A stretch of DNA of 64,000 nucleotides from Iris pallida (taxonomy: Eukaryota > Streptophyta > Magnoliopsida > Asparagales > Iridaceae), in NCBI GenBank assembly GCA_029216955.1, contig JANAVB010042220.1, positions 15,016,799 to 15,080,798 of the forward strand, written 5' to 3'. This document shows, one piece after another, positions 21,792 to 32,947 of the stretch. How positions within the stretch are numbered: position 1 is the stretch's first letter; each line of letters begins with the position of its first letter. A program made the translations under genes and the position numbers. The notes below the pieces were generated by a model, which was not told where the DNA came from, did no database searches, and saw nothing but the letters and a program-made list of their open reading frames with translations.

Positions 21792-22871
21792 ATTTCCCAC
21801 ATATCTCTATATATATGGGTGTAAGTGTTTCCCACAGTAACTGTCCATCATGCATTAGGAGAGATGTCGCTGACGACTTGAATCTTCCCGCATGGATCAA
21901 AAATCAGACTATAATACAAGAATGGATTAAGCCTTGAATTCTGCATCATAACTGAAATTCTTTCCACTCACATAATGTAGTTACATGTGCTTCTGGCTAC
22001 ACATTAAAGGCCCTGTGCCAGCCTGGTTTCAGTGTATAATTTTGGGCGTCTACAAGTTTACCCTCAAGAGACGGCCTGATATCTCTTTGTCCATACACTA
22101 TAGGTGAGTTCATTATAAAGAGACATGGCATGAAGAGCTTTGCGCTTCCCTTGCGGTGCTACGCCGCTATGACATGGCTTAAAGCCGAGGCCTTACCCCG
22201 TACCGGGAACCTCATCGTAGTGTCATACTACTGTAGCATGAGACAACTGCCTCTTTGTAGTGCCAAACTACCCAGCATGAAGCCTTAGGCTCCCTTGCGG
22301 TGTTACGCCGCAACGACATGGCTTGCAAGGCCGAGGCTTTATCCCTAACAGGGTACCTTATCGTGATGTCGTGCCACTGTAACATGAGGAACTCCTCCTC
22401 TTTGTAGTGCTGACTACACCCCTCTTTATTTTTATCATACAGCATTAGGCTAACTGCCTATTTGCGGTGCTACGCCGCTGTGACTTGGCCTGCAAAGCCG
22501 AGGCTTTATCCTATTACTGGGCAGCACCCCACATATAGGAACCTCATTGTGGAGTCACCCCATTGTAGCATGGAGTTTCACTCCTTGTAGTGCTGCTCTA
22601 CCGTGCCTCCTGTAAGGCACACTAGGCATTCACTCTGCCTGAGAACTCATTAAGGCAATTAAGCCAACCTTCCCACAGGAACTATTTTTCGCAGAAAACA
22701 ACAGTAGACAACAGTGGTTATAGGTCCGTAACCTCTCCATGCCCAATAGAACATGTACCCACCGTTCCTGATATTCTTTCGATTAGTGGTCCTCCCTTGA
22801 ACCAAAAGCTAGATGCCTAGTAGATAAATCTTTGAACTAATAGCATAAAACTTTATGGTAGGAATACAATA
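21792..22871 (-). other. Copia-A 3' untranslated region with hairpin repeats
   Basis: It lies between the pol stop and the 3' LTR. On the minus strand the LTR is preceded by ATGTGGGAAAT, a polypurine tract. The 22140-22600 part is a three-copy tandem repeat (units of 144 and 167 bp by the spacing of TTGCGGTG at 22151, 22295 and 22462). Each copy holds GCGGTGCTACGCCGC or a one-base variant, able to fold into a short stem, followed by GACATGGC..GCCGAGGC and a CTTTGTAGTGC element. Confidence 0.7.
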
Positions 22872-25800
22872 TCAGAATGCCTTCAAGCCCATTTCACAAG
22901 CTGTGTCATAGACCAGCTGGCGCTTGCGGCCCTTGGTGAATGGATCCGCCAGGTTCTCCTGACTCCGAACATCAATAACTGCAATAACACCTCTCTTGAT
23001 AAGATCGTGTACTGCCCTGTGCTTCAACCGCACAGTCCTCTTCTTCCCGTTGAAGAGGTCATTTGATGCCACTGCCGCAGTCGCCTGGTTGTCGCAGTAT
23101 ATCGGTATCGCCGGTATTTGCGCCCCAACCATTGGAAGATCAAACATGAGCTCCCGAAGCCATTCTGCTTCCTCGGCTGCGGTATCAAGCGCAAAGAACT
23201 CAGATTCCATGGATGACCGCGAGAGCATAGTCTGCTTCTTCGACTTCTACGATATAGCAGCTCCACCCATTTGAAAATGAATCCACCTGTGGACCTCTCG
23301 CTCACCTCTCGCTCTCCACCTCTGAGCACCAGCTGGCATCACTGAAGCCTTCCACTACCGGCGGATCTCCGCTGTAGTACAGTGCATATGTCTGAGTCTT
23401 CTTGAGATATCTCATAACCCGTTTCACAGCTTTCTAGTGTTCAGCACCTGGGTTGCTCGTAAAATGACTCAGCATTCCCACGGCGAAAGCTATGTCAGGC
23501 CTTGTGGCAGTAGTAACATACATCAAACTTCCGATTACGCTTGAATACTCCAACTGCCTGACGCTTTTCCCTGAATTAGGCTTCAGCTTCAAATCACACC
23601 TGTACGGCGTATCGATCCCTTGAAGATCCCGATACCTATAACGAGTGATCATTTTCTCAATATAATGAGACTGTGACAGCGCTAGTCCAGTGTCTGTCCG
23701 GATGATCTTGATCCCTAAGATCACATCAGCTTTTCCCAAGTCCTTCATACTGAACTTGCTTGAGATGAATTTCTTTGTCTCCGTGACACAGCTAATGTCC
23801 GTACCTAGGATAAGCATGTCGTCCACGTACAGACAAACGATCACACCTCTTCCATCAGCGAACTTCGTGTAAACACACTTGTCCGTATCGCTGACCATGT
23901 AGCTATTTGACCTTATAACTTTGTCAAATTTCTCATGCCACATCTTGGGAGCCTGTTTAAGACCGTACAAGGATTCACCAACTTGCAGACTTTGTCTTCA
24001 AGATCCCTGATGACAAATCCCTCTGGCTGTTGCATGTAAATCTCTTCGGTCAGCTTGCAATTTAGAAAAGCCGTATTCACATCCATCTGATGTATCACCA
24101 TCTTATGTATTGCTGTGAGAGCAATCAACATTCTGATGGTGGTCATCCGGGCTACTGGAGCATACGTGTCAAAATAGTCAATCCCCTGCTTCTGAGAAAA
24201 TTCCTTGGCTACCAACCTAGCCTTGAACTTGTCAATAGTTCCGTCTGCTTTCATCTTCTTCTTGAAGATCCATTTGCATCCGATGGGTTTCGCTCCTTCA
24301 GGAAGATCAACCAACAACCAAGTGTTATTTGAGGTGAAGGAATCAATTTCATTGTCAATCGCCTCCTTCCAGAAAATCGCGTCTCTGGTCTTCATCGCCT
24401 CATCATAGGTAAGCGGATATGCTTCCACATGATAGGTGACAAAGTCACTTCCGAAGTCCTTCGGCCTCCTCACTCGCTTCGTTGACGGCTCAGCGAGATC
24501 TGGTTCAACCGTTGTTTCAACATCTTCTTGGACTACATCTTCATTGAAGACCTGCGCACCCTCATTGTTCTCCGGAACATCCGCAAGAACAATATTCTTG
24601 TGCCTTGCAAATTTGTCTTCAAAATATTCTGCATCGCGAGATTCAATGATATGATTTGACTCAATATCAAGAAATCTTCGAGCATCACTCTTCTCGGCAT
24701 ACCCCAAGAAGATCGTCTTAGTAGCCCTTGTCCCAAGCTTCTGAATCTTCAGATCTGGAAGCTTGACATATGCCAGACACTCCCACACTCGAATGACATT
24801 CAAGTTAGGTCTGACCTTGAACCCGAGTTCATGAGGAGTAACGTCTGAAGTTGTATGAGGCACTCTATTTAGAATAAAAGTGGCCGTCAATGCAGCTTCT
24901 CCCCAGTAGCACTTAGGAAGACCAGCAGTCAACAACATTGAGTTAATCATTTCTGTTAACGTTCTGTTCTTCCTCTCTGCTACTCCGTTTGATTGAGGAG
25001 AGTACGGAGCCGTAGTCTCATTGACAATTCCATGTTCTTTGCAGAACGATGCGAATTCATGAGACCTGTACTCCCCACCTCAATCACTTCTTATCCTTTT
25101 GAGGAGTTGTCCAGTCTGCCGCTCAGCTTCGGCTCTGAACTCCTTGAACTTCTCGAATGCTTCGTCTTTAGCCTTCAGCAAGTTGATGAACGCATACTTT
25201 GAGAAGTCATCGATGAAGGTTATGAAATACTTCATTCCGGCCTTTGTAGAGAACTGTTTGAAGTCACAGATATCAGAGTGTACCAACTCTAGAAGATCTG
25301 TACTTCGATTAACCCGAGGAAAGGGTTTCCTTGTGATCTTTGTTTGAGCACAAACTTCACATTTCTCTACCTTACCCTCACACTTGGAGATAAGTCCTAG
25401 ACTAGATATTCTGTTTATTCGTTTACAATGAATATGTCCTAACCTATTATGCCACAACTCAAGAGTATAAGCAGAATGAGTGACTTCATTAATCACATTA
25501 ATGACATTGGACTGATTTACAAGCTGAATTTTGAACATTCCTTCGGTATAAAAAGCTTTTCCGAAATATGTTCCTTTGATAGACATCACCATCTGGCTAG
25601 CATTGATGTCCATCCTGAGGCCTGCTTTGCAGAGTAGGCCTCCTGAGATTAGGTTCTTGGCGATAGCAGGTACGTGCTTCACGCCTTGAAGCGTCAGAGA
25701 CTTCTTCGAAGTCAGCTTCAACACCACCGTCCCGATCCCGAGCACTTCAGCTTGTGTCTGGTTTGCCATCATAACCATTTCAGAAGTAGGTGTATAGGTG

Positions 25801-26789
25801 GTGAACCACTCCTTACTGGAGCAGACATGGCAGGAGGCTCCAGTGTCTACCCACCAGTCAGAGTCAGTCCTTACCGCATCAACCTGTGCAATCATAGCAA
25901 CAATGTGAGTGATCATAGATACCTTACTAGACTCTCCTTGCTCTGATTGCTTGGTTTTTGCTTTGCACTCATTCTTAAAGTGGCCCTTCTTGCCACACTT
26001 GAAGCAAGGCATTTGAGACTTTGGCTTCTTTTTCTTGATAGAAGTTCCCTTGACTTTTAGATTGTCAGGGTCCTTCTTCTTGCTGTGGGAAGCCGCCTGC
26101 TTTCCCCTTGGTTCCTTGGTATGAACCATATTGGCGTTAGCCAATTGCTTGGACAGTGCGTCCACCTTCAGTTGAGCCCGCATCTGGTCCTCAACATAGA
26201 TTTCCTGTAGGAGATCTTCAAGGGTGATCTCCAGCTTCTTCCTATGCATGTTTGCATAGAAGTTGCTCCACCCAGCGGGGAGCTTTGAGACAATTCCTCC
26301 AACAACAAACTTGTCGGGGAGGGGCATCGCCTCGTCTTCCAGCTTCTGTCGCAGTTTCAGGAACTCCTTCACCTGCGGCAGCATAGACTTTTCGTCCTCA
26401 AAGAACCACTTGTGATATTTTTCAACCACAAAGATTTTACTGCGGTTCTTGTCTTCTTCTTAGAGCTTTTCTGGAGACTCCCATATGTCTCTAGCGATAG
26501 TCTTCTTAGAATAGGATTCTGCAAGGGAATCCTCCATAGCATTCAGGATAAGCAGCCTGCAAATGCTATTTTCTCTTCTCCACTTGGCCTGAAGTTTAGT
26601 AGCTGCAGTGATTGCGGCAGCAGACCCAGTATCTGGAACGGTAGGTTCTTCCTCCAGAAGCACGTGATCTACGTCTTTGAGTTGAAAGGTGAGATATACC
26701 TTCCTCTTCCAGACTTGGTAATGTTCTCCATCAAACTTTTCTAACTTGCAAAAGTCAGAATTGAAGAGTGAAAAATTAACGTTTTCCAT
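22872..26789 (-). pseudogene. Copia-A gag-pol polyprotein, few disruptions
   Basis: I choose the ATG at 26789 (ENVNFSLFNSDF, then CKLEKFDGEHYQVWKRK), the usual copia gag opening. One frame runs to 23913 with two in-frame stops (near 26457 in gag and 25077 in integrase), then frameshifts near 23940 and again around 23430-23230. Domains: gag helical region; knuckle CFKCGKKGHFKNEC (about 25985); protease DWWVDTGASCHVCSS (about 25850); GAG-pre-integrase LWHNRLGHIHCKRI; integrase HSDICDF to ATAPYSPQSNGVAERKN; RT with QMDVNTAFLN and intact YVDD (23818-23829); RNase H with SRSSMESEFFALDTAAEEAEW, YCDNQATA and ENLADPFTKG. It is less damaged than Copia-B or Sire-1. Confidence 0.92.
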
Positions 26790-26811
26790 CGTAGCAATAA
26801 AGCTTTGAGAT

Positions 26812-28052
26812 TGTTTGTGCCGGGGCACAATTTTTCGATGAAAAACTGAGAATATGAAACAATTGTAAAAACAATATTTTAACACAACACTTCTAGGAAA
26901 GTTGTGTAAGTATAACGAAGATCTAAAAAGATATCGTTATGATATTACGAGAATCTAAAAAGATTTCGTAATCACAGCAGCGAAGAAGATGACAGGCGAA
27001 AGATGGAAGATGGCCTGCTGGGGTGAATGATCACCGTTGCTCAAAGCTTTATTCGCCCTACACGAACAGCTTCCAGGAACCAGCAAGTTCGTCGGAGAAC
27101 TTGGAACACTCCTGCTCTTCTGACTCCTCGGATGGACACGAACTCCCGTGCAAAAGCAACGCTGGTGCGGTGCCTTTCCTCTCTCTCGAAGGCTGCTGGA
27201 ATTCGCAAGCAAATTCCGATCAGAACTGTGTTAAAGAACACGTCTGAATTCTCTGTTTACTTGTGCTAAAAAATACTTCGTAAACTTTCTGTGGTGGCTT
27301 CTCTTTCTATTCTGTAATGAGCCTTGAGAGAGAGGATGCCTTATATAGGCCCTGCAGCAACTTGTCAGTTGCCACAAAGTTAGGGACGTGGTAATAACCA
27401 CCCCGAACATGTAGCAACCGTCCAGAACATGCAAACGCACGTTCTGCTGCCAACTGCGCACACCCAGCGCTCCTTGCACTCTGCGCGACATAGCGCGCAC
27501 TGAACTGCGCACACTGCACGCACTGCACGCACTGCGCAGCCAGCGCAACCCGAGCAACCCGTGCAACCTAGCACAACCCTGCGCAACCCAGCGCAACCTG
27601 GGCTTGCACCTGGGCAGCGCACCTGGGCTTGCGCACCTGGACATGCGAAACTGGGCTTGCGCAACGTGGCAGCGCAAGTGGCTCGCGTAACGAGCGCAAC
27701 TAAAGCGCACTATGCGCCTAGCGACGATGCTGACGTGCTAAGTGCAAAGTGCGCCAACAAAACGTCACATTACGCCTCATGAGCCCGAGTCCGAGTCCGA
27801 GTCGCTAAACCCCTTCGGGGCGTAGCTCCCATGGAAATAAATTTCCCAAGAGCAAAAAGCATGAATGCTTTAATTGTTGATTTTTGTCTTTTTCCCAGTA
27901 GAAAAATAACCCCACATGGCAAACCCATGTGCACCTCCACACCACATGTGCATCTCCAATAATAGCAAAGCTAATATATAGAGATACAACCTCTTTGTTT
28001 TTTCCGATGTGGGACTAAAGCTTTCTAAAGGAAAAACCAAAAAACTCCAACA
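26812..28052 (-). repeat. Copia-A 5' LTR
   Basis: It is a near-copy of 20546-21791, including the TGTTGG...AACA ends, and borders the TACTA duplication on its right. The primer-binding position immediately downstream (26800-26811, minus) reads ATCTCAAAGC, which matches the tRNA-iMet complement TGGTATCAGAGC only in part, so the site is degraded or unusual. Confidence 0.9.
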
Positions 28053-30827
28053 TACTAAACATGAAAAATTATCTGTAAAACGTCAATACTAGAAAGCTAG
28101 CCTTACACAGGGTGTGCAGTTGTTGGTATATTTCTTTTTTGTTGTTGAGTGTATGCGCTGAGAGGAACTGGATTTGGTGGTGGTGATTGGTAGCAATAGT
28201 AGGGGGATGGAGTGATCGGGAGGAATTTTTTTAATTGGGTGTGGCAAAGCGGTGTGGACGGAGATGATTGGAGTGGAGGATGGTGATCATGGTGGACTTG
28301 GATGACGAAGGTGGAAGGTAACTACTGAACGAACCGAGTTCTGATAACATATGATGTAGGGAGTCTTTAGGATATCGTCGATAACATATGAAATAGGGAT
28401 TCTTTTGGGTATCGTCGATCTATTTTGTCCAGGTCTAGGAACCCCATAACAGAGAGTATCTACACGGGCATAACAGATTGAGGACGATCCAAGCGGCAAA
28501 CTTCTTCACATATACCGAAATCACGAACCCATGTTGTCCCGGACATCCTCCTCGAAGATGGTACAAAAAGCATAACTCTTGTGCTCTTACCGTTGTTGTT
28601 TCTACCCTAGTGTAGGCTGACCGGTGTTTCGACGGTATGGCGACGGTATTCTGGTCGGGATTTCTTCGTTGAATTTTGACTCGAGATTTTGAGGAGAAGG
28701 GATTGAGAATTATATTTTTTATTTACTAGGACTTTGCACCAAAGTGACAAAAGAATTCTTTTGATTTCAATAAGCCCTAGCCCCTATATTTATAGGTATT
28801 TATAGGTTTAGGCTAGGAGTAGCTTGGTATCATAATTAGTGTTCGAGTAAAAATTCATAATTCTAATCTTATCCTTGATTTCTTTGGAATCTTTTAAACG
28901 ATTATAGACTCTTCTAGAGCACTGTAAATACAATCCTAATTTTGAATTAGAATTGCCTATTATATGTTTGGTTATACCATTAATTAGGAATTGACTAGGT
29001 CAAAATGTAATTGACTTATGTGCTAGCATACATTGTTCTAAATGGCAGCCGCCTGGGCGGTGCCTAGGCGATAGGTGGTCTCCCTCCGCACCGTTTTTCG
29101 GTAGGCGGCCAACGGAGGCTGGCAGCATAGGCGGAGGTGAGGCGGCGTAGGCGGGCGCCTAGGCGGAGCAATACCTAACAAGATATTTTGGCCAAAAGGT
29201 TTTGTAAGCATTATGGGCCTATGGTTCACTTTTACAAAACTAAAAGTTTATAAATCTTCGTTCCACAACTTAGTTATGCATGAAATACCCTTAGAATATG
29301 CATATTATGAAAAAAACAGTAGTAAATTAGTAAAAAAATGTTCAAAATTATCGACCGCCTAGGCGGTAGGTGGACTCTCTCTGCTATGCACCTGCCTACC
29401 GCAGTTTAGAAACTTGCTAGCATAGTCAACACGATTGAACCCAAGTTAATCAGCCATGGGCCAGTAACCATTGAACCTAACTCTGACCATATTATGCGTT
29501 GCATAGACGATTAATTCTTGTGTATGTGATCGACAATACCAAGTTGACTGCAATTGGATGGAAAAGCGTTTCCGACATGTAGTGATTTATCAATAACTAT
29601 AATACCGACGGTATGGCAATGGAATTCCGGTTAGAATCCATGTTTGATTCTTCGTGTCGATTCCTGAACAACTTGCTTTAGAAACTTTTTTTTTTTACTA
29701 ACCTAGATTGACACTTCACATGCCAAGGTCCCCCACATAGTGTGGGAATTAACGATATCTACCCATGAAATCTTTCCACGTCTAATTACCGTGCAATACA
29801 GTTTTTCTGTCATGCTACGTCCCAATTAGACCTATAACATGAATAATACGTTAGGTTATATTCGTCGTAGTAACTATGTGTCTCTATCACGTCTGTTAAC
29901 GCTCATGTGTACCAAGGATGAATCCTCTACTCACAAATCGCTACGTAGGACGTTATTCTCCTCATCATATGCTAGAAGTTACAGATTCCTTAGTGGTCAT
30001 ATACTATCTTCATGATTGATTAACCACAATTAATCTATGACCGTCGTAACCATTGGGTTCGTTAAAGGTACATCAAAGTGTGGATGCACACTCATAAGAT
30101 ACCATAATGGCCTCAAGACGAAAACCACTTGTACTTCTAACAACTAACATGAATGCCATCTTTATTGACATTATAGTTAATCTGTTAGAGATTCTTTTGT
30201 TGGTGTCGTGTTCAGTAAACTTGTTCAACTAAATGAGCACCCATACCCTCACCATGTTGTCAACTAAACCAACAACTTATGAGGCCAATTGCACTCATTA
30301 TATGAGTTCAACACAGCATACCGACCTATCCGTTTTCACCAATGTCTCTTTTGATAAACTTATGGCCAAGACATATTTAAAGTAAAGGTTGAGACATAAG
30401 CTTCTCATCCAAGTCACCGCATGACAATATTAAATCCATTATCTTTACTCTTGGAATTTTATTATATTATCAACAATTATATAATCACAATCTAAATATG
30501 ATAATTAATATGCTATTAATTAATGATCAAAATGTTCGTAACATTCTGAAATTCTTTTCAAATTTGGCTGCTAGGACACATTACTATCAGATGAGCTTGG
30601 CGAGGTTAAGAACCTTACTACGGATATAACGAGCCAAAACACCCCCATTGGATAGCCAAGCGAAGGATACAACAACATACAACTCTAGTTCTCACAAAAA
30701 ATAGCTTTATGATAACTCTTTAGTTCATTAATAACTTGATTGCGAGAGGGGAACTAATCCAATGGGCCTTAATTTAGGTTAGAGAGTAAAAAAATAGAAA
30801 GTATTAAAAGATCTAGAAACTACATAA
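28053..30827. other. Intron sequence, probable old retrotransposon debris
   Basis: No coding domain is seen. 28344-28418 is a two-copy tandem of about 40 bp (ATAACATATGA..TAGGG..TATCGTCG). The block near 28610-28690 (GACGGTATGGCGACGGTATT) recurs weakly at 29605. 29735-30460 resembles the 3' non-coding tail of a copia element in composition but no ends are defined. The CGCCTAGGCGG cluster is listed separately. Confidence 0.4.
29035..29375. repeat. CGCCTAGGCGG palindrome cluster
   Basis: Words such as GCCGCCTGGGCGGTGCCTAGGCG (shortened here to its core CCTAGGCG), GCGGGCGCCTAGGCGG and CCGCCTAGGCGGTAGG occur at 29045-29075, 29148-29168 and 29354-29375. GC-rich palindromes in AT-rich intron DNA of this kind are a known dispersed feature of plant repeats. 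No gene is implied. Confidence 0.5.
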
Positions 30828-31350
30828 TCTATAATATAAAGCACAGTAGGTTTTTGGTCCGACCCATGTGCTTTGGTTCAACGATGATGAAAGGATTAAA
30901 TTGTCCCTCTCTCTAAAACTCATTTTTGCTTTTAGATTATAGACAACCCACTGTTTTTGGATCTACTACATAAATAAAAGGACAAGTTGTCCCAACTTCT
31001 CCCTCACGTTCATCCCAGCATCCCAGCATTCCAACTTCTCCCTCACGTCTCTCCGAACGGCGGCGGAGGCGGCGGCAACGGGGCCTCCCCTCCGCCGCGG
31101 AGAACCGGAACTCCAGCTTCGCCGTGAGTCTCGACCCGCAGCACGAACCGGAGCAACCGGCGGCGGTGAGGTTACCACGGAGGATCTCCGGGAGGCATTC
31201 TTCGGCAGTAGAGAAGTCACTCGACCCTTCTCCGGGTGGTGGTCCAGTCGGATCAGACTCCGGGAAGAAGAAGCAGCAGAAGTGGAGCGACCTTCGGCCA
31301 TCGGATCTGCTGTTCGTGTCTGTGCCATTATGGCACGGGTTATCCACTAG
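30828..31350 (+). mobile_element. Non-autonomous Helitron (523 bp) carrying a GC-rich fragment
   Basis: The 5' end is TCTATAATATAAAGCACAG preceded by A (30827). The 3' end is CTAG followed by T (31351), with a hairpin GTGCCA-TTA-TGGCAC at 31322-31336 ending exactly 10 nt before CTAG. These are the three diagnostic Helitron features: 5' TC, 3' CTRR with an upstream hairpin, and insertion between A and T without target duplication. There is no Rep/helicase. Positions 30980-31340 are GC-rich, unlike the flanks, and open in several frames (for example 30966-31328 minus), consistent with a captured host-gene piece that I cannot identify. Confidence 0.75.
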
Positions 31351-32145
31351 TATTAAATAAACAAACCTAGAAACCACGTGAATATAATATTATCATGTAA
31401 CTCCTAGATTATTGTGAGATATTTTAGAAATATTCTTTAGCTCTTCAATTGTTTTGAGTTATAGAGTATCCACTAAATTGGTTGGAGGAGTAAAACAATT
31501 GGACTATTTGAATGCTCTCGTGGCATAACATTAAAATAAATCATAATCATCCAATGTCTCTTTACATCCTAGAAATTAATTATAATCTTACATATTAATT
31601 AAAAAAATTAGGTTTCACTGTAAAATTTTTATGTTCCAAAAATGTCCTTCTCCAACCTTGTATATCAAAATATGCTTAAATTAACCTGGAATAAAATATG
31701 TAAATTACACACCTTCCCACTAATGTAATTACTAACCACTAATAATTATACACTTCCAACTATGATAAATGTTCTCCATCTCAAAATATATTTACTAGAA
31801 ATAGTTTATACTATTTCAAAATAGGTTTCTCATGCGCGTATACATATAAAAAGTGAAAAAAACATAAAAAAGATAGTTGTACATTGGCGACTTCTAGTCT
31901 ATTGTAATTTAGTTACATAAGAACTTTTCAGATAAACTCGAGCCAAATGTTAACAGATTACACTCCTCTCTTATTTTATTCTTTAATTCTTTAAGAAGCA
32001 CGGATAGAAATGTATAATAGGTCAGGCAATAGCAGAGAAAAATAAGATACATATCTTCAACATATATGACAATATGAGTGATCATTGTTGAAAATAACAT
32101 ATGTATATCTTGTGATTTTGACGAGATTGAAATGCATCTGAGCAG
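31351..32145 (+). other. AT-rich intron sequence up to the exon B acceptor
   Basis: Nothing recognisable beyond short AT repeats; the 137-codon minus-strand frame 31909-32322 crosses exon B and is a shadow. Confidence 0.55.
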
Positions 32146-32274
32146 GTCCTTAATGAAGCTAATCTCACAAATGCTGCACTTGTGAGAACAGTTCTCACCC
32201 GCAGTGATCTTGCGGGTGCAGTTATTGAAGGTGCTGATTTCAGTGATGCTGTTTTGGACCTTAGTCAGAAGCAG
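32146..32274 (+). CDS. Pentapeptide-repeat thylakoid-lumen type protein, exon B
   Basis: Bounded by CATCTGAGCAG and GTGCATTG, 129 bp, phase 0 at both ends, 43 codons. The translation contains consecutive A(D/N)LxX pentapeptides: EANLTNAALVRTVL, then TRSDLAGAVI, EGADFSDAVLDL. Pentapeptide repeats fold into a right-handed quadrilateral beta-helix. In chloroplast members they sit in the thylakoid lumen, with function still unclear. The exon carries no stop or frameshift, in contrast to every transposon gene around it, so it is under selection or recently was. Confidence 0.88.
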
Positions 32275-32433
32275 GTGCATTGTGTGGCATTGCTTTGAAT
32301 TCCATCCTAAGCTTGTATACAATTTAGAAGACGATTTGGATATTCTTTCACTACATGTCCTTACGATTTAATACTAGCTGGGTTTTTTTTTTTCCATTTT
32401 TTTTATAATGGCATTACGCTTTGTTATTTGCAG
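32275..32433 (+). other. 159-bp intron between exons B and C
   Basis: GTGCATTG ... TTATTTGCAG; pyrimidine/T-rich 3' half; typical plant intron size, in contrast to the 21.7-kb upstream intron. Confidence 0.85.
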
Positions 32434-32625
32434 GCTCTTTGTAAGTATGCAAATGGGACCAACCCAATGACAGGAGTGAGCACTAGAAAGAGTCTTGGGT
32501 GTGGGAATACCCGCCGTAATGCGTATGGAAGCCCTTCCTCGCCTCTCTCGAGCACACCACCCCCAAAACTTCTTGACCGGGACGGGTTTTGTGATCCATC
32601 TACTGGGCTTTGTGATGCAAATTGA
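32434..32625 (+). CDS. Pentapeptide-repeat thylakoid-lumen type protein, terminal exon C
   Basis: 63 codons plus TGA (32623-32625), phase 0. It opens with ALCKYANGTNPMTGVSTRKS and continues LGCGNTRRNAYGSPSSPL, a Pro/Ser linker, then LLDRDGFCDPSTGLCDAN. This Cys-containing C-terminal cap is conserved among plant thylakoid-lumen pentapeptide proteins in my recollection (At2g44920/At5g53490 type; which paralogue is not decidable here). Four cysteines (residues 3, 23, 53, 60 of the exon) could form two disulfides in the lumen. A possible poly-A signal AATAAA lies 41 bp after the stop. Copia-D has inserted 154 bp downstream in reverse. Confidence 0.9.
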   Translation, partial: ALCKYANGTNPMTGVSTRKSLGCGNTRRNAYGSPSSPLSSTPPPKLLDRDGFCDPSTGLCDAN

Positions 32626-32779
32626 ATGATAGGTTAGTTGCACAGTGGTGAACGCAAGCGAGTTCAATAAATGTTTAGGAAAATGATCGGTGCACCTTCT
32701 TGGAAGATACTTTTCCCTTCTAGTTGGTCATTGAAGATTTGCATTTTTGGCACACCTACCTTTCGTAGGTTAAAGCAGT
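32626..32779 (+). promoter_or_regulatory. 3' UTR with poly-A signal
   Basis: AATAAA at 32666-32671 sits in a T/A-rich context before the Copia-D insertion, so the transcript can terminate without reading into the transposon. The interrupted flank continues at 38052 (GCAGTCGTGG), where another AATAAA occurs near 38168. Confidence 0.6.
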
Positions 32780-32936
32780 TGTAGAATAGAATAATGGGAT
32801 GATTTTTTTATTGATGAGAGACTACATATATACAGGAGAGGCTAGCCTCCTCTCCTATTACTCTAAGCAATGTGGGACTAAAGCCCAATTACTAATAACT
32901 CTAATATAACACTTATTTCTAATATAACTCTTAACA
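32780..32936 (-). repeat. Copia-D 3' LTR (157 bp)
   Basis: On the minus strand it starts TGTTAAGAGTTATATTAG and ends ...TATTCTACA. It includes GGAGAGGCTAGCCTCCTCTCC (listed only by its palindromic core GAGGCTAGCCTC) and CTGTATATATGTAG. It is oriented so that any LTR promoter would fire toward lower coordinates, across the host exons C and B in antisense. Confidence 0.93.
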
Positions 32937-32947
32937 CCCTCCCTCAA
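32937..32947 (-). promoter_or_regulatory. Copia-D polypurine tract
   Basis: The minus strand reads TTGAGGGAGGG immediately before TGTTAAGAG; the TGA inside it is the polyprotein stop codon. Confidence 0.85.

Larger units (their letters stand above)
20546..28052 (-). mobile_element. Copia-A: complete but inactive Ty1/copia retrotransposon
   Basis: It has two LTRs (20546-21791 and 26812-28052), a perfect 5-bp target duplication TACTA (20541-20545 and 28053-28057), and gag, protease, integrase, RT and RNase H in that order on the minus strand. Total length is 7,507 bp. LTRs are about 96% identical over the first 140 bp compared by eye, pointing to an insertion of intermediate age. A single broken reading frame suggests it was once autonomous. 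It sits in reverse orientation inside the host-gene intron. Confidence 0.92.
10418..32145 (+). other. 21.7-kb intron of the pentapeptide-repeat gene
   Basis: It opens with GTAATAC and closes with CATCTGAGCAG, both acceptable plant splice sites, and the two exons join in phase 0. It contains a LINE, two copia elements, gypsy LTR remnants and a Helitron, which together account for most of its length. Its great size depends on exon A and exon B belonging to the same transcript, which the protein continuity supports. Whether it is spliced efficiently cannot be told from sequence. Confidence 0.7.

Noticed and set aside
31909..32322. 137-codon minus-strand frame
   Set aside because: It overlaps exon B, whose sense-strand translation is clearly a pentapeptide-repeat protein.
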